From positions 1 to 64,000 of the forward strand of contig ABYL01000009.1 of the NCBI GenBank assembly GCA_000173575.1: a stretch of 64,000 nt of DNA, in the 5' to 3' direction. The position numbers and the translations under genes were made by a program. How positions within the stretch are numbered: position 1 is the first letter of the stretch; each line of letters opens with the position of its first letter. This stretch comes from Burkholderia sp. H160 (GTDB lineage: Bacteria; Pseudomonadota; Gammaproteobacteria; Burkholderiales; Burkholderiaceae). The notes under the pieces were generated by a model. That model searched no databases. It saw only the letters and a list, made by a program, of their open reading frames with translations, and was not told where the DNA came from. Positions 51,482 to 61,069 of this stretch are shown one piece after another.

Positions 51482-52455
51482 CGCCAGCGGACGTCGTCGG
51501 CGCTGGTGCGTTCCTTGCCATCGTGCTGACGGGCATGCTGGTGTCGTCGCTGCGCGATCTCGTACGCAATCGGCCCCGGCGGCGCATTCAGGAGCGCATG
51601 AAAGAGCTTCAGAAGGTGCGCGTCGCAAGGCAACGGTCTGCGGCAGCAGACACGATCGGCGCATTGTTCGAACGGCCAAAGGACTACGGCGCGTTCCAGC
51701 GGTGGTTCCAGCAACATGTGCAACGGATCAGGGCGGTCAGTGGCGGGGGCGGCATCCGTCTCGTCTGCGCGAGTGGTATAGCCGGCGCGGTGATCGCGTT
51801 CATCGTCGTGCGGCTTGCCCCGCTGCCCGGGTGGTCGCATCTGTTGATTTATTGCGGCTTGCCACTCGCCGCGACTAGGTTCACCTATCGCTTTCTGATC
51901 GCCCGCTTCCGTGCGCAGTTTCTGCTGGTCTTTCCCGATACGCTCGACTTGATCATCCGGGCGGTGCGTGCCGGCATACCCGTGGTGCAGGCGATCAGCA
52001 CCGCCGGCAAGGAGGCCGAGGAACCGGTTCGCTCGACGTTCCGTACGATGGGCGACAGCCTGCGGCTCGGGGCGGACCTGAAAGAAGTGCTCGACAAGGC
52101 TGTCGCACGTCTGCAGATCGCCGACTTTTCGTTCTTTGCGGTGTGTCTGCTGCTGCAACGTGAGACGGGGGGGAATCTGGGGGAAACGCTGGAGAACCTG
52201 TCGGGAATCATTCGCACCCGCAGGGACATTCGTCTGAAGACCCGTGCGTTGACCGCCGAGGGCCGCATCGCGAGCAAGATCATTTCCGCGGTGCCCTTCG
52301 CCATCATGGGCTTTTTGTACGTCATCAACCGGCCGTATGTCGACCTGCTGTTTCACACACGCGCTGGCCACAAGATGCTGACGCTTGCCGCGGTGCTGCT
52401 CGTAATCGGTCTTTCGTTGATTCAAAAAATTTCGAAGCTGGACACCTCGCGATGA
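51478..52455 (+). CDS. tadB: TadB, Tad pilus inner-membrane platform protein
   Basis: A 325-residue GspF-type protein. An N-terminal helix, two helices near 95-140, and the T2SSF core with FPDTLDLIIRAVRAGIPVVQ and QRETGGNLGETLENLS are visible, ending in two more helices. With TadC it forms the platform on which CpaF acts. The ATG at 51478 overlaps the cpaF stop; open codons further upstream are a shadow of cpaF. Confidence 0.93.
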   Translation: MTPADVVGAGAFLAIVLTGMLVSSLRDLVRNRPRRRIQERMKELQKVRVARQRSAAADTIGALFERPKDYGAFQRWFQQHVQRIRAVSGGGGIRLVCASGIAGAVIAFIVVRLAPLPGWSHLLIYCGLPLAATRFTYRFLIARFRAQFLLVFPDTLDLIIRAVRAGIPVVQAISTAGKEAEEPVRSTFRTMGDSLRLGADLKEVLDKAVARLQIADFSFFAVCLLLQRETGGNLGETLENLSGIIRTRRDIRLKTRALTAEGRIASKIISAVPFAIMGFLYVINRPYVDLLFHTRAGHKMLTLAAVLLVIGLSLIQKISKLDTSR

Positions 52456-53402
52456 ACCTGATCGACTCCGATGCCGTGCGCGACCTTGCGCTGGTGCTCC
52501 TGCTAAGCGGCGGGCTCCTGCTTGCGCTGATGCGGCCGCGCAGCGCCCGCCGTCGCATCGCGCATCGCGCGCGTAACGCCGCCATGCGTGCGGACTCCCA
52601 TCCCCAATTGCGCGCGGAAGAGCACGTAGCGGACCTTTGGCAACGCCTGCTGAAGCGCTTTGCATCGCTCGGCGAGCGGGTGCCGGTGGGCGGTGCGGCG
52701 CAGCGCAACAAGCTGGGCGAGCAGCTGGTCCGGGCCGGATTTCGCGAGCGCCGCGCGGTGTCGATGATGATCGGCTTCAAGCTGCTGGCCGGCGCGTTGT
52801 TCGCGCTCGCGGCGATCGTGATTGGTCCGTATGTGCCACGCATTGGCGAGTATTTTGTGTTTCGCGCGCTGATGATGGGCGGCGTGTTCATCGTCGGGAT
52901 GATACTGCCCGAGATTGCGCTTAACGCGCTGATCAGCCGGCGGCAAAAGGCCATCGCCTCCTGTCTGCCCGACGCGCTCGATCTGCTGGTGATCTGCACC
53001 AACGCGGGCAACAGTCTGGTGGTCGGTGTGAAGCGGGTCGCACGCGAACTGGAGACGATCTGCCCGCCGCTTGCCGACGAGTTTGCCGTAGCCGGCGACG
53101 AGTTGCAGGTCAGCGGCGACAGTGCGGGTGCCTTGCGCAACCTGGCCGCGCGAATCGGGTTGCCCTCGGTGCGCGCGCTCGTGACCACGCTGATTCAGTC
53201 GCAACAGTACGGCACGCCGATCACCCACTCGCTGCGCATGTTGTCACGCGCCGAGCGAACCGCGCAAATGATGGCGCTCGAAGAAAAGGCTGCGAAACTT
53301 GCCACCAAGATGACGATGCCGATGATGCTCTTCATCCTGCCGACGGTGGGCCTGATAGCGGCTGGCCCGGCAGTGATTCGCCTGATAGCGGTGTTCAAAT
53401 GA
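52452..53402 (+). CDS. tadC: TadC, Tad pilus inner-membrane platform protein
   Basis: A 316-residue GspF-type partner of TadB. Helices near 10-27, 110-160 and the last 40 residues flank the T2SSF core (LPDALDLLVICTNAGNSLVV, SQQYGTPITHSLRMLS). It overlaps tadB and tadD by 4 bases each. Inner membrane. Confidence 0.93.
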   Translation: MNLIDSDAVRDLALVLLLSGGLLLALMRPRSARRRIAHRARNAAMRADSHPQLRAEEHVADLWQRLLKRFASLGERVPVGGAAQRNKLGEQLVRAGFRERRAVSMMIGFKLLAGALFALAAIVIGPYVPRIGEYFVFRALMMGGVFIVGMILPEIALNALISRRQKAIASCLPDALDLLVICTNAGNSLVVGVKRVARELETICPPLADEFAVAGDELQVSGDSAGALRNLAARIGLPSVRALVTTLIQSQQYGTPITHSLRMLSRAERTAQMMALEEKAAKLATKMTMPMMLFILPTVGLIAAGPAVIRLIAVFK

Positions 53403-54262
53403 AAATCTCTTCGACCTTGCTGCGCTCCTTCGCCATCGCGCTGCCGTTTGCCGCGGTCTTGCTGACGGGTTGCGCCAGCGGCGGCAGTTTCAACCCGCGC
53501 CCCGTCTCGTCGTCGCGCAACACCGATGGAATGAGCGATCTGCGCGTGGCCGACAGTGCTTTGCGTGCCGGCGATGTCGAGCTTGCGAGCACACTGTACG
53601 AAAAGGCCCTCGCGGCCAACCCGAACTCGACCGAGGCGCAACTCGGTTTGGGTGACACGATGTACCTGGCCGGCGACCTCGACCGGGCCCGAGCGCTTTA
53701 CCAACTCGCTGCTCAGCAGCCCGCAGCGAAACCGGCAGCGCAACTCGGTCTCGCGCGTGTGGCGTTGCGGCAGCGCCGGCTCGACGATGCAGCGGCGCAA
53801 TATCGCGCGCTGCTAGCCGCCCAGCCTGACGATCCGGTGTTGAGCGAGGGTCTCGGCACGGTGCTCGACCTTCAGGGCCGCCACGCGGACGCGCAGGCAA
53901 TCTATCGCAGCGCGCTCGCGGCGCACCCGGAGGTACAGGGTTTGCGCGTCAACCTGGGCCTGTCTCTCATTCTCGAGAACAAGCCACGTCAGGCCGCCAA
54001 CACGCTGCTCGACGTCGCAGGTCTGCCGGATGCACCTCTGCAGGCGCGCCAGAACCTGGCTCTCGCGTACGGGCTGCTCGGCAACACGGAGGCGGCGAAG
54101 AAGATCCTGCTGGTCGATCTGCCGCCGTCTTCGGCAGAGGACAACCTGCGCTTTTATCAATCGCTGCGCGACAGGTTCGCCGAGCATCCGTCAGATGCCC
54201 GGCATACAGACGACAAGGCCACGGCGGCAAGCGTTTCGCCACCCGCGGAGACGACGAAATGA
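53399..54262 (+). CDS. tadD: TadD, TPR lipoprotein of the Tad pilus
   Basis: A 287-residue lipoprotein with lipobox LLTGC (about 21-25). At least four TPR units follow (for example LASTLYEKALAANPNSTEAQ and DAAAQYRALLAAQPDDPVLS). In Tad systems TadD acts like a pilotin that helps secretin assembly. A Ser/Ala/Thr tail ends it. It overlaps tadC and tadE by 4 bases. Confidence 0.92.
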   Translation: MKISSTLLRSFAIALPFAAVLLTGCASGGSFNPRPVSSSRNTDGMSDLRVADSALRAGDVELASTLYEKALAANPNSTEAQLGLGDTMYLAGDLDRARALYQLAAQQPAAKPAAQLGLARVALRQRRLDDAAAQYRALLAAQPDDPVLSEGLGTVLDLQGRHADAQAIYRSALAAHPEVQGLRVNLGLSLILENKPRQAANTLLDVAGLPDAPLQARQNLALAYGLLGNTEAAKKILLVDLPPSSAEDNLRFYQSLRDRFAEHPSDARHTDDKATAASVSPPAETTK

Positions 54263-54732
54263 ATCTGCGCGGGCAGGCCCTCAACCGATCGCGCTGCCCC
54301 GTGCGGGCACGACGTGGGTCTCGTGCCGGCGCCGAGCGCGGAGTGGTCGCGCTCGAATTCGTTCTGGTGTTTCCGTTCCTCATGATGGTGCTGTTCGGCA
54401 TCATCGACGTCAGCCTGCTGCTCTGCGACAAGGCGGTCATTACCAATGCGAGCCGGGAAGCGGCGCGCGCCGGGGTGATCGTGCGGATTCCGCAGTTGAC
54501 GGCTACCCAGATCACCAATGTCGCGCTGAATTACACGCAGAAGAATCTTGTCACTGGAGGCACGGCTACTACACCCACCGTGACCGTGGATCAGTCAAGC
54601 GGCACCTCTACCGGCAGTCCGTTGACGGTCAAGGTGACCTATACCTATGAGGGCCTTGTTCTGGGTTCTGCTCTCAGCGCACTGACCGGCCCGGTTACGC
54701 TGACGGCTACAACTGTGATGAATTACGAGTGA
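54259..54732 (+). CDS. tadE: TadE-like pseudopilin
   Basis: A 157-residue TadE-family protein. A basic N-terminus leads to ERGVVALEFVLVFPFLMMVL, where the Glu after the leader and the long hydrophobic stretch match prepilin-type processing by CpaA. ASREAARAGVIV follows as in the family. The C-terminal part is beta-rich and Thr/Ser-rich. It overlaps tadD and tadG by 4 bases. Confidence 0.9.
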   Translation: MNLRGQALNRSRCPVRARRGSRAGAERGVVALEFVLVFPFLMMVLFGIIDVSLLLCDKAVITNASREAARAGVIVRIPQLTATQITNVALNYTQKNLVTGGTATTPTVTVDQSSGTSTGSPLTVKVTYTYEGLVLGSALSALTGPVTLTATTVMNYE

Positions 54733-55793
54733 GGCCGGACATGGAGCGCGTTGCCAACCCGTTGCGAGATCGGCCGTCCCGCCGCCAGAGCAGGCAACGT
54801 GGCTCCGTGGCGCTGTTCTTTCTGTTGTTCCTCATCGCGTTGCTGAGCTTCGGCGCCTTCGCGGTCGACCTTGCACGTGTCAGCGTGGTGCGCAACGAAC
54901 TGCAAAATGCGGCTGACGCCGCGGCGCTGAGCGGTGCGGCCGCGCTATGGGATGCCGGCACCAGCGGGCCGAACTGGGCTCAGGCGAAAACGTTAGCAAG
55001 CAACAGCGTCTCGCTAAACCGATCCGATCAACAGAAGCTGACGACAGGCACGATTCAGACCGGTTACTGGAACCTGACGGGCAGCCCTGCCGGCATGCAG
55101 GCGACAACGATTTCGCCTGGCGTCGATGATGCGCCCGCCGTGCAGGTTGTGGTGAAGCGTGCCGCGAACCTGAACGGCGGCGCGATCAATCTGTTACTGG
55201 GGGGCTTGCTGAATCTGGTGAGCACGCCCGGCAGCGCCACTGCCGTAGCCGTGGTCACGGCGCCAGACACGGTTGCCGCGGGCGGGCTGTTTCCCGTCGC
55301 GCTGGACCAGTGCATTTACGACCAGTACTGGAACTCGCAGACCAATGAACCGATGATCGACCCATCGACGGGCCAGCCTAAGGAATTCAATATTACAAAC
55401 TATCAGACCTATGGGGCATCGTGTACTGCTGGCCAGTGGACGTCATTCCTGATCAACGCGAATAATGTGCCGACCGTTCGCTCGCTGATCGCGAACGGCA
55501 ATCCAACGCCGCTGAGCATCGGTGACAGCATCTGGATCGAACCCGGTGCGAAAACGACGCTTTACAACTCAGTGCCGAAGGACGTCACGATAGTGATTCC
55601 CGTTGTGACGCAAATCGGCATCAAGACGTATGTTCCGATCGTCGCGTTCGCGGCGTTCTACGTCGACAAATCGGTTGGAGGCAGCAGCAAATACATTCAG
55701 GGGCATTTCGTCGCGGGCTACAAGATACCGACTTCGGCGAGCGGAGTCGGACCCAACTACGGCGCGTACATCCCACCGCGCCTCGCGCAGTGA
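54729..55793 (+). CDS. tadG: TadG-like minor pilin/anchor protein
   Basis: A 354-residue TadG-family protein. RGSVALFFLLFLIALLSFGA starts the N-terminal helix, and VVRNELQNAADAAALSGAAA is the family signature. The rest is an extracytoplasmic Thr/Asn/Pro-rich domain, without the von Willebrand region of longer TadG proteins. The start is a GTG that overlaps the tadE stop (54729-54732); an ATG four codons on is possible. Last gene of the pilus operon; it converges on the next gene with 3 bases between. Confidence 0.88.
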   Translation: MRPDMERVANPLRDRPSRRQSRQRGSVALFFLLFLIALLSFGAFAVDLARVSVVRNELQNAADAAALSGAAALWDAGTSGPNWAQAKTLASNSVSLNRSDQQKLTTGTIQTGYWNLTGSPAGMQATTISPGVDDAPAVQVVVKRAANLNGGAINLLLGGLLNLVSTPGSATAVAVVTAPDTVAAGGLFPVALDQCIYDQYWNSQTNEPMIDPSTGQPKEFNITNYQTYGASCTAGQWTSFLINANNVPTVRSLIANGNPTPLSIGDSIWIEPGAKTTLYNSVPKDVTIVIPVVTQIGIKTYVPIVAFAAFYVDKSVGGSSKYIQGHFVAGYKIPTSASGVGPNYGAYIPPRLAQ

Positions 55794-55796
55794 TCG

Positions 55797-56396
55797 CTAG
55801 AACCCGTTCCCAACCCGCCGTCTCCCCACCACCATCAACAGACAAACTCCAATAGACGCCAAGATATTCACCGTCGGATAAAACGCCACAGCCACACTCC
55901 ATTTCGGCAGGGCGAGAATCGCGAGCGCATATTTAAGAACACACAGCGCAAAGTACAAAAGGCTCTCGCTCCACGGATCACGAATCGTCTTACGAACCGT
56001 CGGCCCCAGACCGACTAGTTCGATCAGCGTCACGAGACAGATCGACAACGTCGGATCATTAGTGAGTATCCAGAGCGGAATGGCCGACAAGGCAGCAACG
56101 AGGCAAAGCCAATCAAAGGCGGTCCGCCCCCGTTCACCCCGAAAAACACTTGCCACAAGAACAAAAAAGCAGGTGGCCGCAATCGCCGCCGTACACCACG
56201 CCGAAGGACCCGCACCGGCGACGAACTGTCCAACAGCCGCAATCGTCGTGACGACCGACCAGATCAACCACGTGAACAGATGAGGTCGAACGGTGCCGCG
56301 CCAGATCGCCAGTCCATAAGGCAAAAACGCAACCACGGAAACGATCGACCCCATGACGCCAAACAGTCGAGTCATGTTCAGATCGATGCTCATCAT
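55797..56396 (-). CDS. Polytopic membrane protein, PQ-loop/SWEET-like size, unknown function
   Basis: Predicted 199-residue protein (start 56396; the next codon is also ATG) with about seven hydrophobic helices. MTRLFGVMGSIVSVVAFLPY and RPHLFTWLIWSVVTTIAAVG resemble PQ-loop-type small transporters, where a Pro and a Trp shape the helices, but I cannot confirm the family. It converges tightly on tadG. Less G+C-rich codon choices than the pilus genes. Confidence 0.6.
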   Translation of the reverse strand: MMSIDLNMTRLFGVMGSIVSVVAFLPYGLAIWRGTVRPHLFTWLIWSVVTTIAAVGQFVAGAGPSAWCTAAIAATCFFVLVASVFRGERGRTAFDWLCLVAALSAIPLWILTNDPTLSICLVTLIELVGLGPTVRKTIRDPWSESLLYFALCVLKYALAILALPKWSVAVAFYPTVNILASIGVCLLMVVGRRRVGNGF

Positions 56397-56483
56397 GTGA
56401 GGATCACACTCCGAATGTGTTGACAGCATCGGTGACGATCGCCGGGCATTGAGCGCTAAGGTGTTGAGCTAGAAAGCCTGGCA

Positions 56484-56514
56484 GCGGGGTACGGGATTGG
56501 GCGCCGTATCCCGC
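56484..56514. terminator. Long hairpin downstream of the SDR gene at 56543
   Basis: GCGGGGTACGG and CCGTATCCCGC pair over 11 positions (one G-T) around nine bases. It lies 29 bases after the SDR stop on the minus strand. No T-tract; candidate transcription stop or 3' stabiliser. Confidence 0.45.
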
Positions 56515-56542
56515 TTGCACGACTACACCTTCCGACCGTGCG

Positions 56543-57286
56543 TTACGTCAGATTCAATCCGCCGTCCGACAGCAGGATCTCGCCCGTTAGATAGTCCGAG
56601 GCGACCAGCATCGCGACTGCTTGCGCGATGTCCTCAGGACTCGCTGCGCGTCGCATCGGCGAACGCTCTTTCCAGATCCGTTGCGCGTCGGTCCAATCCG
56701 CCGTGAGCGGCGTGTCGACGAGGCCCGGCGCGACGGCGTTCACGCGTATGTCCGGCGCGAGCGACAACGCGAGGAGCCGTGTCATGTGATTCAGGGCGGC
56801 CTTGCTTGCCGCGTAGGGAATCGAGGCTCCCTTGGGGCGTACGCCCGCGTGCGAACTCACGTTGACGACACAGCCGGGTCGGCCGCGCGCAGCCGCTTCG
56901 CGTAGCGCGGACTCTGCCTCCGCGACGAGACGAAACGGCGCGATCACGTTGACTTCGTGAAGCTCCTGCCAGATTGCCGGCGTCGCGGCTTGCAGATCGG
57001 CGTGCGGGATCACCCGGCTGATGCCCGCGTTGTTCACGAGCACGTCGAGCCGTCCCCAGAGCGCGACCGTCTCGCGGACGAGGCGCACCCGGTCGGCATC
57101 GATCGCTAGATCAGCCTGCACGTATGTCGCCGAATCGAATCGTTCGGCGAGCGCGATGCCCTCATCGACGGAGCGACGCGAGTGCAATACAACCGAGAAG
57201 CCGTCTCTGGCGAGGCGCTGCGCAATCGCATAGCCCATACCGGAGGTGGAGCCTGTAACAAGGGCAACGGGTGACGATGCTTTCAT
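56543..57286 (-). CDS. SDR family oxidoreductase
   Basis: A 247-residue classical short-chain dehydrogenase. The cofactor site VTGSTSGMGYAIAQ, NNAGISR, catalytic Ser in VVNVSSHAG and YAASK (Tyr and Lys) are all present, so it should be active. It resembles 3-ketoacyl-ACP reductase and 3-hydroxybutyrate dehydrogenase-type enzymes; the substrate cannot be told. It lies 54 bases downstream of the DUF3224 gene on the same strand. Confidence 0.87.
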   Translation of the reverse strand: MKASSPVALVTGSTSGMGYAIAQRLARDGFSVVLHSRRSVDEGIALAERFDSATYVQADLAIDADRVRLVRETVALWGRLDVLVNNAGISRVIPHADLQAATPAIWQELHEVNVIAPFRLVAEAESALREAAARGRPGCVVNVSSHAGVRPKGASIPYAASKAALNHMTRLLALSLAPDIRVNAVAPGLVDTPLTADWTDAQRIWKERSPMRRAASPEDIAQAVAMLVASDYLTGEILLSDGGLNLT

Positions 57287-57340
57287 GAATCGTGCGAATG
57301 GAAAGAGGCTGAAAACGGAGGCCGACGGAAGATCAGCAAG

Positions 57341-57745
57341 TCAATCGCCAGGCAGCCGATAAGCAAACTCATACGTATGCACGCCCTCGACGATGTCGAT
57401 CCTGAACTCGCCTTCGATACCGCTCAGTTCCTCCGTGCCCGAATCCGGCACGACGGTGACTGCCAGGGACGCAGCACCGCGATTCATCACGCCGATATGC
57501 TGCAGCACGAACGTGCCCCGCTTGCCCGCGAGCGTGCCCGTGACCTGTTCGAGCGCGACATAGCCGGCTGAGCCTTTGACGTTCGTCATCGCGCTCAACA
57601 TTTGCCCCTGGGTGGTAGCGGCGAGATCGCCGGAGATTTGCTTGTCGATCGACATGCGGCCGAGTTTCGATTCGGCGTCCGCGTTTTCGAACGGCATCGG
57701 TTGAAGTGAGACGATGAAGGTGCCTTTTGCGATGTGCTGAGTCAT
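57341..57745 (-). CDS. DUF3224 family protein
   Basis: A 134-residue protein with the DUF3224 pattern: an allene-oxide-cyclase-like small beta barrel with MSIDKQISGDLAATTQGQML, YVALEQVTGTLAGKRGTFVL and LSGIEGEFRIDI. Function of the family is unknown. The start at 57745 follows an ideal AGGAGGAA site. It lies between a LysR gene and an SDR gene, all on the same strand. Confidence 0.85.
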   Translation of the reverse strand: MTQHIAKGTFIVSLQPMPFENADAESKLGRMSIDKQISGDLAATTQGQMLSAMTNVKGSAGYVALEQVTGTLAGKRGTFVLQHIGVMNRGAASLAVTVVPDSGTEELSGIEGEFRIDIVEGVHTYEFAYRLPGD

Positions 57746-57823
57746 CGGTAATTCCTCCTGGCTTGAACGGGCGACGGCGAACCGGCGCAACGTGATGCTT
57801 CCGAAACGTAGCACACGTCGCTG

Positions 57824-58774
57824 TCAGGACGCTGCACGCGCAGTGCCGTCACCCGTGCCGAACGCATCCGCAAACTCGCACTTCAACCATGCGAGCGCCG
57901 GGTCCTGATCGTGAGCCGCAGCCCACATCAGCGAAACCTCGTAGCCGGGCACGTCAAACGGCAGCGGACTCAGCGCGAGACCGAGCGTGTCGCGCCACAC
58001 GCGGCCGATGAACTCCGGCACCGTCGCGATCGCTGCCGTGCGTTGCACGATGAACGGACTCGTCGCGAAGTTCGAACTCGAAAATACGACTTCGCGCTTC
58101 AGTCCCTGCAACTCGAGTCGTTCATCGATGAAGCCTCGTAGCTCGGCGCTGAACGAAGTCAGTACATGGCGATGACGCAGAAACTCGTCCATCGACAGAC
58201 GCTTGCCGCGTGTCCTGACGAGCTGGGGGTTGTAGACGCTCACGAAGCGCCATGAGAACAGCGGCGCGCGTCGCTGCCACGGCACGCATTCGGGGAATAC
58301 GCCGACCGCGAGCTCGATCGCGCCGTCGTCGAGCATCGCGGCGGCGCGCGTCGAATCGGTGTAGCGCGCGATCAGCTTCACGCCGGGCGCTGTCTCGGCG
58401 AGGCGCGCCATGAAGTCCGGCATCAGCAGCAGTTCTAGCGAATCGCTGAGGCCGATACGGAATACCCGCTGCGCGCTTGCCGGATCGAAGACGGGAGGCT
58501 GCGTGAGTGCCTGATGCAGCGATTGCAGGAACGGCTCGATCTGCCGTGCGAGTTCGAGCGCGCGCGGCGTCGGCGTCATGCCTTGCGGCGTACGCACGAA
58601 CAGCTCGTCGCCGAATGTTTCGCGCAAGCGTTTCAGCGCGCCGCTGACGGCCGGTTGCCCGAGAAAAAGCCGTTGCGCGGCACGCGTGACGCTGCGCTCT
58701 TCGAGCAGTGCGCGAAAGGTCAGCAGCAGGTTGAGGTCGAAGCGGCGAAAATCATTTTCAATGATGTTGGCCAT
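57824..58774 (-). CDS. LysR family regulator
   Basis: A 316-residue LysR regulator of the NodD/SyrM-like type. The winged helix is FDLNLLLTFRALLEERSVTR then AAQRLFLGQPAVSGALKRLR. A substrate-binding domain follows with VFRIGLSDSLELLLMPDFM. The start at 58774 (MANIIENDFRRFDLNLLLTF) is the natural N-terminus; the long in-frame stretch to 59446 is antisense to the divergent SDR gene and not coding. It is divergent from that SDR gene with 81 bases between. Confidence 0.9.
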   Translation of the reverse strand: MANIIENDFRRFDLNLLLTFRALLEERSVTRAAQRLFLGQPAVSGALKRLRETFGDELFVRTPQGMTPTPRALELARQIEPFLQSLHQALTQPPVFDPASAQRVFRIGLSDSLELLLMPDFMARLAETAPGVKLIARYTDSTRAAAMLDDGAIELAVGVFPECVPWQRRAPLFSWRFVSVYNPQLVRTRGKRLSMDEFLRHRHVLTSFSAELRGFIDERLELQGLKREVVFSSSNFATSPFIVQRTAAIATVPEFIGRVWRDTLGLALSPLPFDVPGYEVSLMWAAAHDQDPALAWLKCEFADAFGTGDGTARAAS

Positions 58775-58855
58775 GACGTTAAACGATTTGAGTGATAGGC
58801 ACGCAACGCGCATTCTACTGCTACGGGTCTTCCGTTCACTCTCAGGAGCAATGAC

Positions 58856-59575
58856 ATGGACTGGCAAAATCAGAAGGTCGTGGTGCTGGGTGGCTCGTCG
58901 GGTATGGGACTCGCGACGGTGACGCGGCTGGCGGCGGCCGGCGCGAGCGTCGTCGCGGTGGGGCGCGACCGCGGCAAGCTGGACGGTGCGCTGAAGGGCA
59001 TCGGTGGGCGCGTGAAGGGCGAAGCGCTCGATTGCACCGATCGTCCGGCGCTCGAACGCTTTTTCGGCGGCCTCGGCCGGATCGATCATCTGGTGATGAC
59101 GCTGTCCGGTGGCGAAGGCGCGGGGCCGTTTGCCGAACTCGATCTGGCGGCGCTGCGGCGCGGTTTCGAGGCCAAGTTCTGGCCGCAGCTCGAAGCGGCG
59201 CAGGCGGCGCTGCCCACGCTGCGTCGCGACGGCAGTCTGACGTTTCTGACCGCGATTTCCGCGCGCATCGCGAATCCGGGCACGGCAGGTTTGGGCGCGA
59301 TCAACGGCGCGCTCGAAAGCATGATCGGCACGCTGGCGCGTGAACTCGCGCCATTGCGCGTGAACGCGGTGTCGCCGGGTGTGATCGATACGCCCTGGTG
59401 GGACAGGTTTCCCGCGAGCGTGAAGAGCGAGCTGTTTCGTCAGCAAAGCGAAACGTTACCGGTGCGGCGCGTCGGCCAGGCCGATGATGTCGCGCACGCG
59501 CTGCAGTTTCTGCTGGAGAACTCGTTTATGACGGGAGCGGTGATTGAATGCGATGGGGGCTTGCGGCTGCTGTGA
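58856..59575 (+). CDS. SDR family protein lacking the catalytic Tyr and Lys
   Basis: A 239-residue short-chain dehydrogenase-type protein. The cofactor site VVLGGSSGMGLATVTRL and VSPGVIDTPWWDRF are normal. Where the YxxxK motif should be, the sequence reads NPGTAGLGAINGALESM, so neither Tyr nor Lys is present, and the first Ser region is FLTAISARIA. It may use another mechanism, or bind NAD(P) as a regulator. It is divergent from a LysR gene that probably controls it. Confidence 0.85.
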   Translation: MDWQNQKVVVLGGSSGMGLATVTRLAAAGASVVAVGRDRGKLDGALKGIGGRVKGEALDCTDRPALERFFGGLGRIDHLVMTLSGGEGAGPFAELDLAALRRGFEAKFWPQLEAAQAALPTLRRDGSLTFLTAISARIANPGTAGLGAINGALESMIGTLARELAPLRVNAVSPGVIDTPWWDRFPASVKSELFRQQSETLPVRRVGQADDVAHALQFLLENSFMTGAVIECDGGLRLL

Positions 59576-59632
59576 AGCACAAGCGCGGGAATGCGTCAGG
59601 CTTTTCTCGCGCGCTCATGCTCATGAGCCGGC

Positions 59633-60931
59633 TCAGACGGCCTTGCCGCTCGCCGGCACCGCACCCGCGGGCTGTACCTGGGCGAGATGGCGCAGCAGCT
59701 TCGTCACCATCGCGACCACGACGAACGCGATGACCACGAAGAACAGCGCGAGCGGCGTGAGCACCTGCACGGACACGAAGCCGGCGAGCCCCATCATCGC
59801 CGAGGACACCAGCAGCAGCGCACAGCCGAGAATCGCGCTCGTCAGACCGGCGATGTGCGGGAACAGCGAGTTGCCCTTTGCCATCAGCGTCGGATACATC
59901 GCGCCGGCGCAGAAGCCCATCACGAGCACGGGCGTCGCGAGCGTCCACACGCGCAGGCCGACCGTCAGCGCAAGCAGCAGCATTGCAATCGACGCAGCCG
60001 CCATCAACCGCGCGCCAATGCGCAACCGTTGCTCGGCGCTCGGCAGCCCCGCACCGTGCAGGCGATTCGACAGTCCGCCAAGGAAGTACATCATGCCAAT
60101 GCCGAGCGCAAGGTAGCCGAAGAAGGTCGGCGGCTTGTGCAGCGTGTTCTGCACCATGAACGGCCCGATGATGTTGAACACGAGCAGGATGCTGTAGCAC
60201 AAGCCCTGCGCGAGGAAGCAGCTCTGGAACACGGGGCTCGCGAGCACCTTGCGCGCGTTCGCGATCAGCGTGCGTGGTTCGAGATGCACGGGCTTCGGCA
60301 AGGTCTCGCGATAACGCCACAAGAGCGCCCACATCACCAGCGAATAGATCAGCAGGAACACGAGGCACGCGCGCCAGCCGAACGCCGTTTGCAGATGCGC
60401 GCCGATCACCGGCGCGACGATCGGCGCGAGCCCCCACGCGATCGCCATGTACGTGAACGCGTGCATCAACGCCTGGCCCGTGAACGAATCGGTGATGATC
60501 GCCTTGGCGAGCAGGTTCGTGCTCGCGATGCCGAAGCCCTGCAGCGCGCGGGCGAGGATGAACGTCTCGAGATTCGGCGCCGCGAGCGACAGCAGGCAAC
60601 CGGCCGTGTAGACGCTGAGGCCGAACGCGAGCACGCGTTTGCGGCCATACGCGTCGGCGATCGGACCGAAGATCAGCTGGCCGAACGCGTAGGCGGCCAT
60701 GTAGCCGGTGACGCTGGTCTGGATTGCTTGCGGCGAGGTGCCGAAGTAGCGCGCCATCGCGGGCAGCGCGGGCACGTAGATGTCGATGGCGAGCTGTCCG
60801 GCGGACGCGAACAGACAGATCAGGAACAGCAGGAAGCGCGGCGAGTTCGGGGCGGAGTCGGCGGAAGCGGGGTGGTCGGCGGTGGCGTCAGTCATGGGTG
60901 CATCGAAAGGGAATACTTGCGGTGCGGGCAT
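59633..60931 (-). CDS. Bcr/CflA family drug-resistance MFS transporter
   Basis: A 432-residue, 12-helix major facilitator (DHA1). IDIYVPALPAMARYFGTSPQ in helix 1, GPIADAYGRKRVLAFGLSVY (motif A region) and ALQGFGIASTNLLAKAIITD match the Bcr/CflA group that exports bicyclomycin-like drugs, chloramphenicol or metabolites. An ATG 12 codons downstream (60895) is an equally good start; neither has a strong ribosome site. It converges with the SDR gene. Confidence 0.88.
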   Translation of the reverse strand: MPAPQVFPFDAPMTDATADHPASADSAPNSPRFLLFLICLFASAGQLAIDIYVPALPAMARYFGTSPQAIQTSVTGYMAAYAFGQLIFGPIADAYGRKRVLAFGLSVYTAGCLLSLAAPNLETFILARALQGFGIASTNLLAKAIITDSFTGQALMHAFTYMAIAWGLAPIVAPVIGAHLQTAFGWRACLVFLLIYSLVMWALLWRYRETLPKPVHLEPRTLIANARKVLASPVFQSCFLAQGLCYSILLVFNIIGPFMVQNTLHKPPTFFGYLALGIGMMYFLGGLSNRLHGAGLPSAEQRLRIGARLMAAASIAMLLLALTVGLRVWTLATPVLVMGFCAGAMYPTLMAKGNSLFPHIAGLTSAILGCALLLVSSAMMGLAGFVSVQVLTPLALFFVVIAFVVVAMVTKLLRHLAQVQPAGAVPASGKAV

Positions 60932-61069
60932 CGGCGCGTTCGGATGTCGAACGGAATAGACGTGAATGCCCCGGCATTATCGCCGCGTATTGTGCCCGTG
61001 GTATGGCAGGAAGTGGGCTTTTCCCTGGCGGGGGTATGGGATGGCGCGACTAGCCCGCCGCAACCCGGC

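Noticed and set aside
58775-59446. N-terminal extension of the LysR protein
   Set aside because: It is antisense to the SDR gene and Arg/His-rich; the LysR helix-turn-helix starts normally after 58774.
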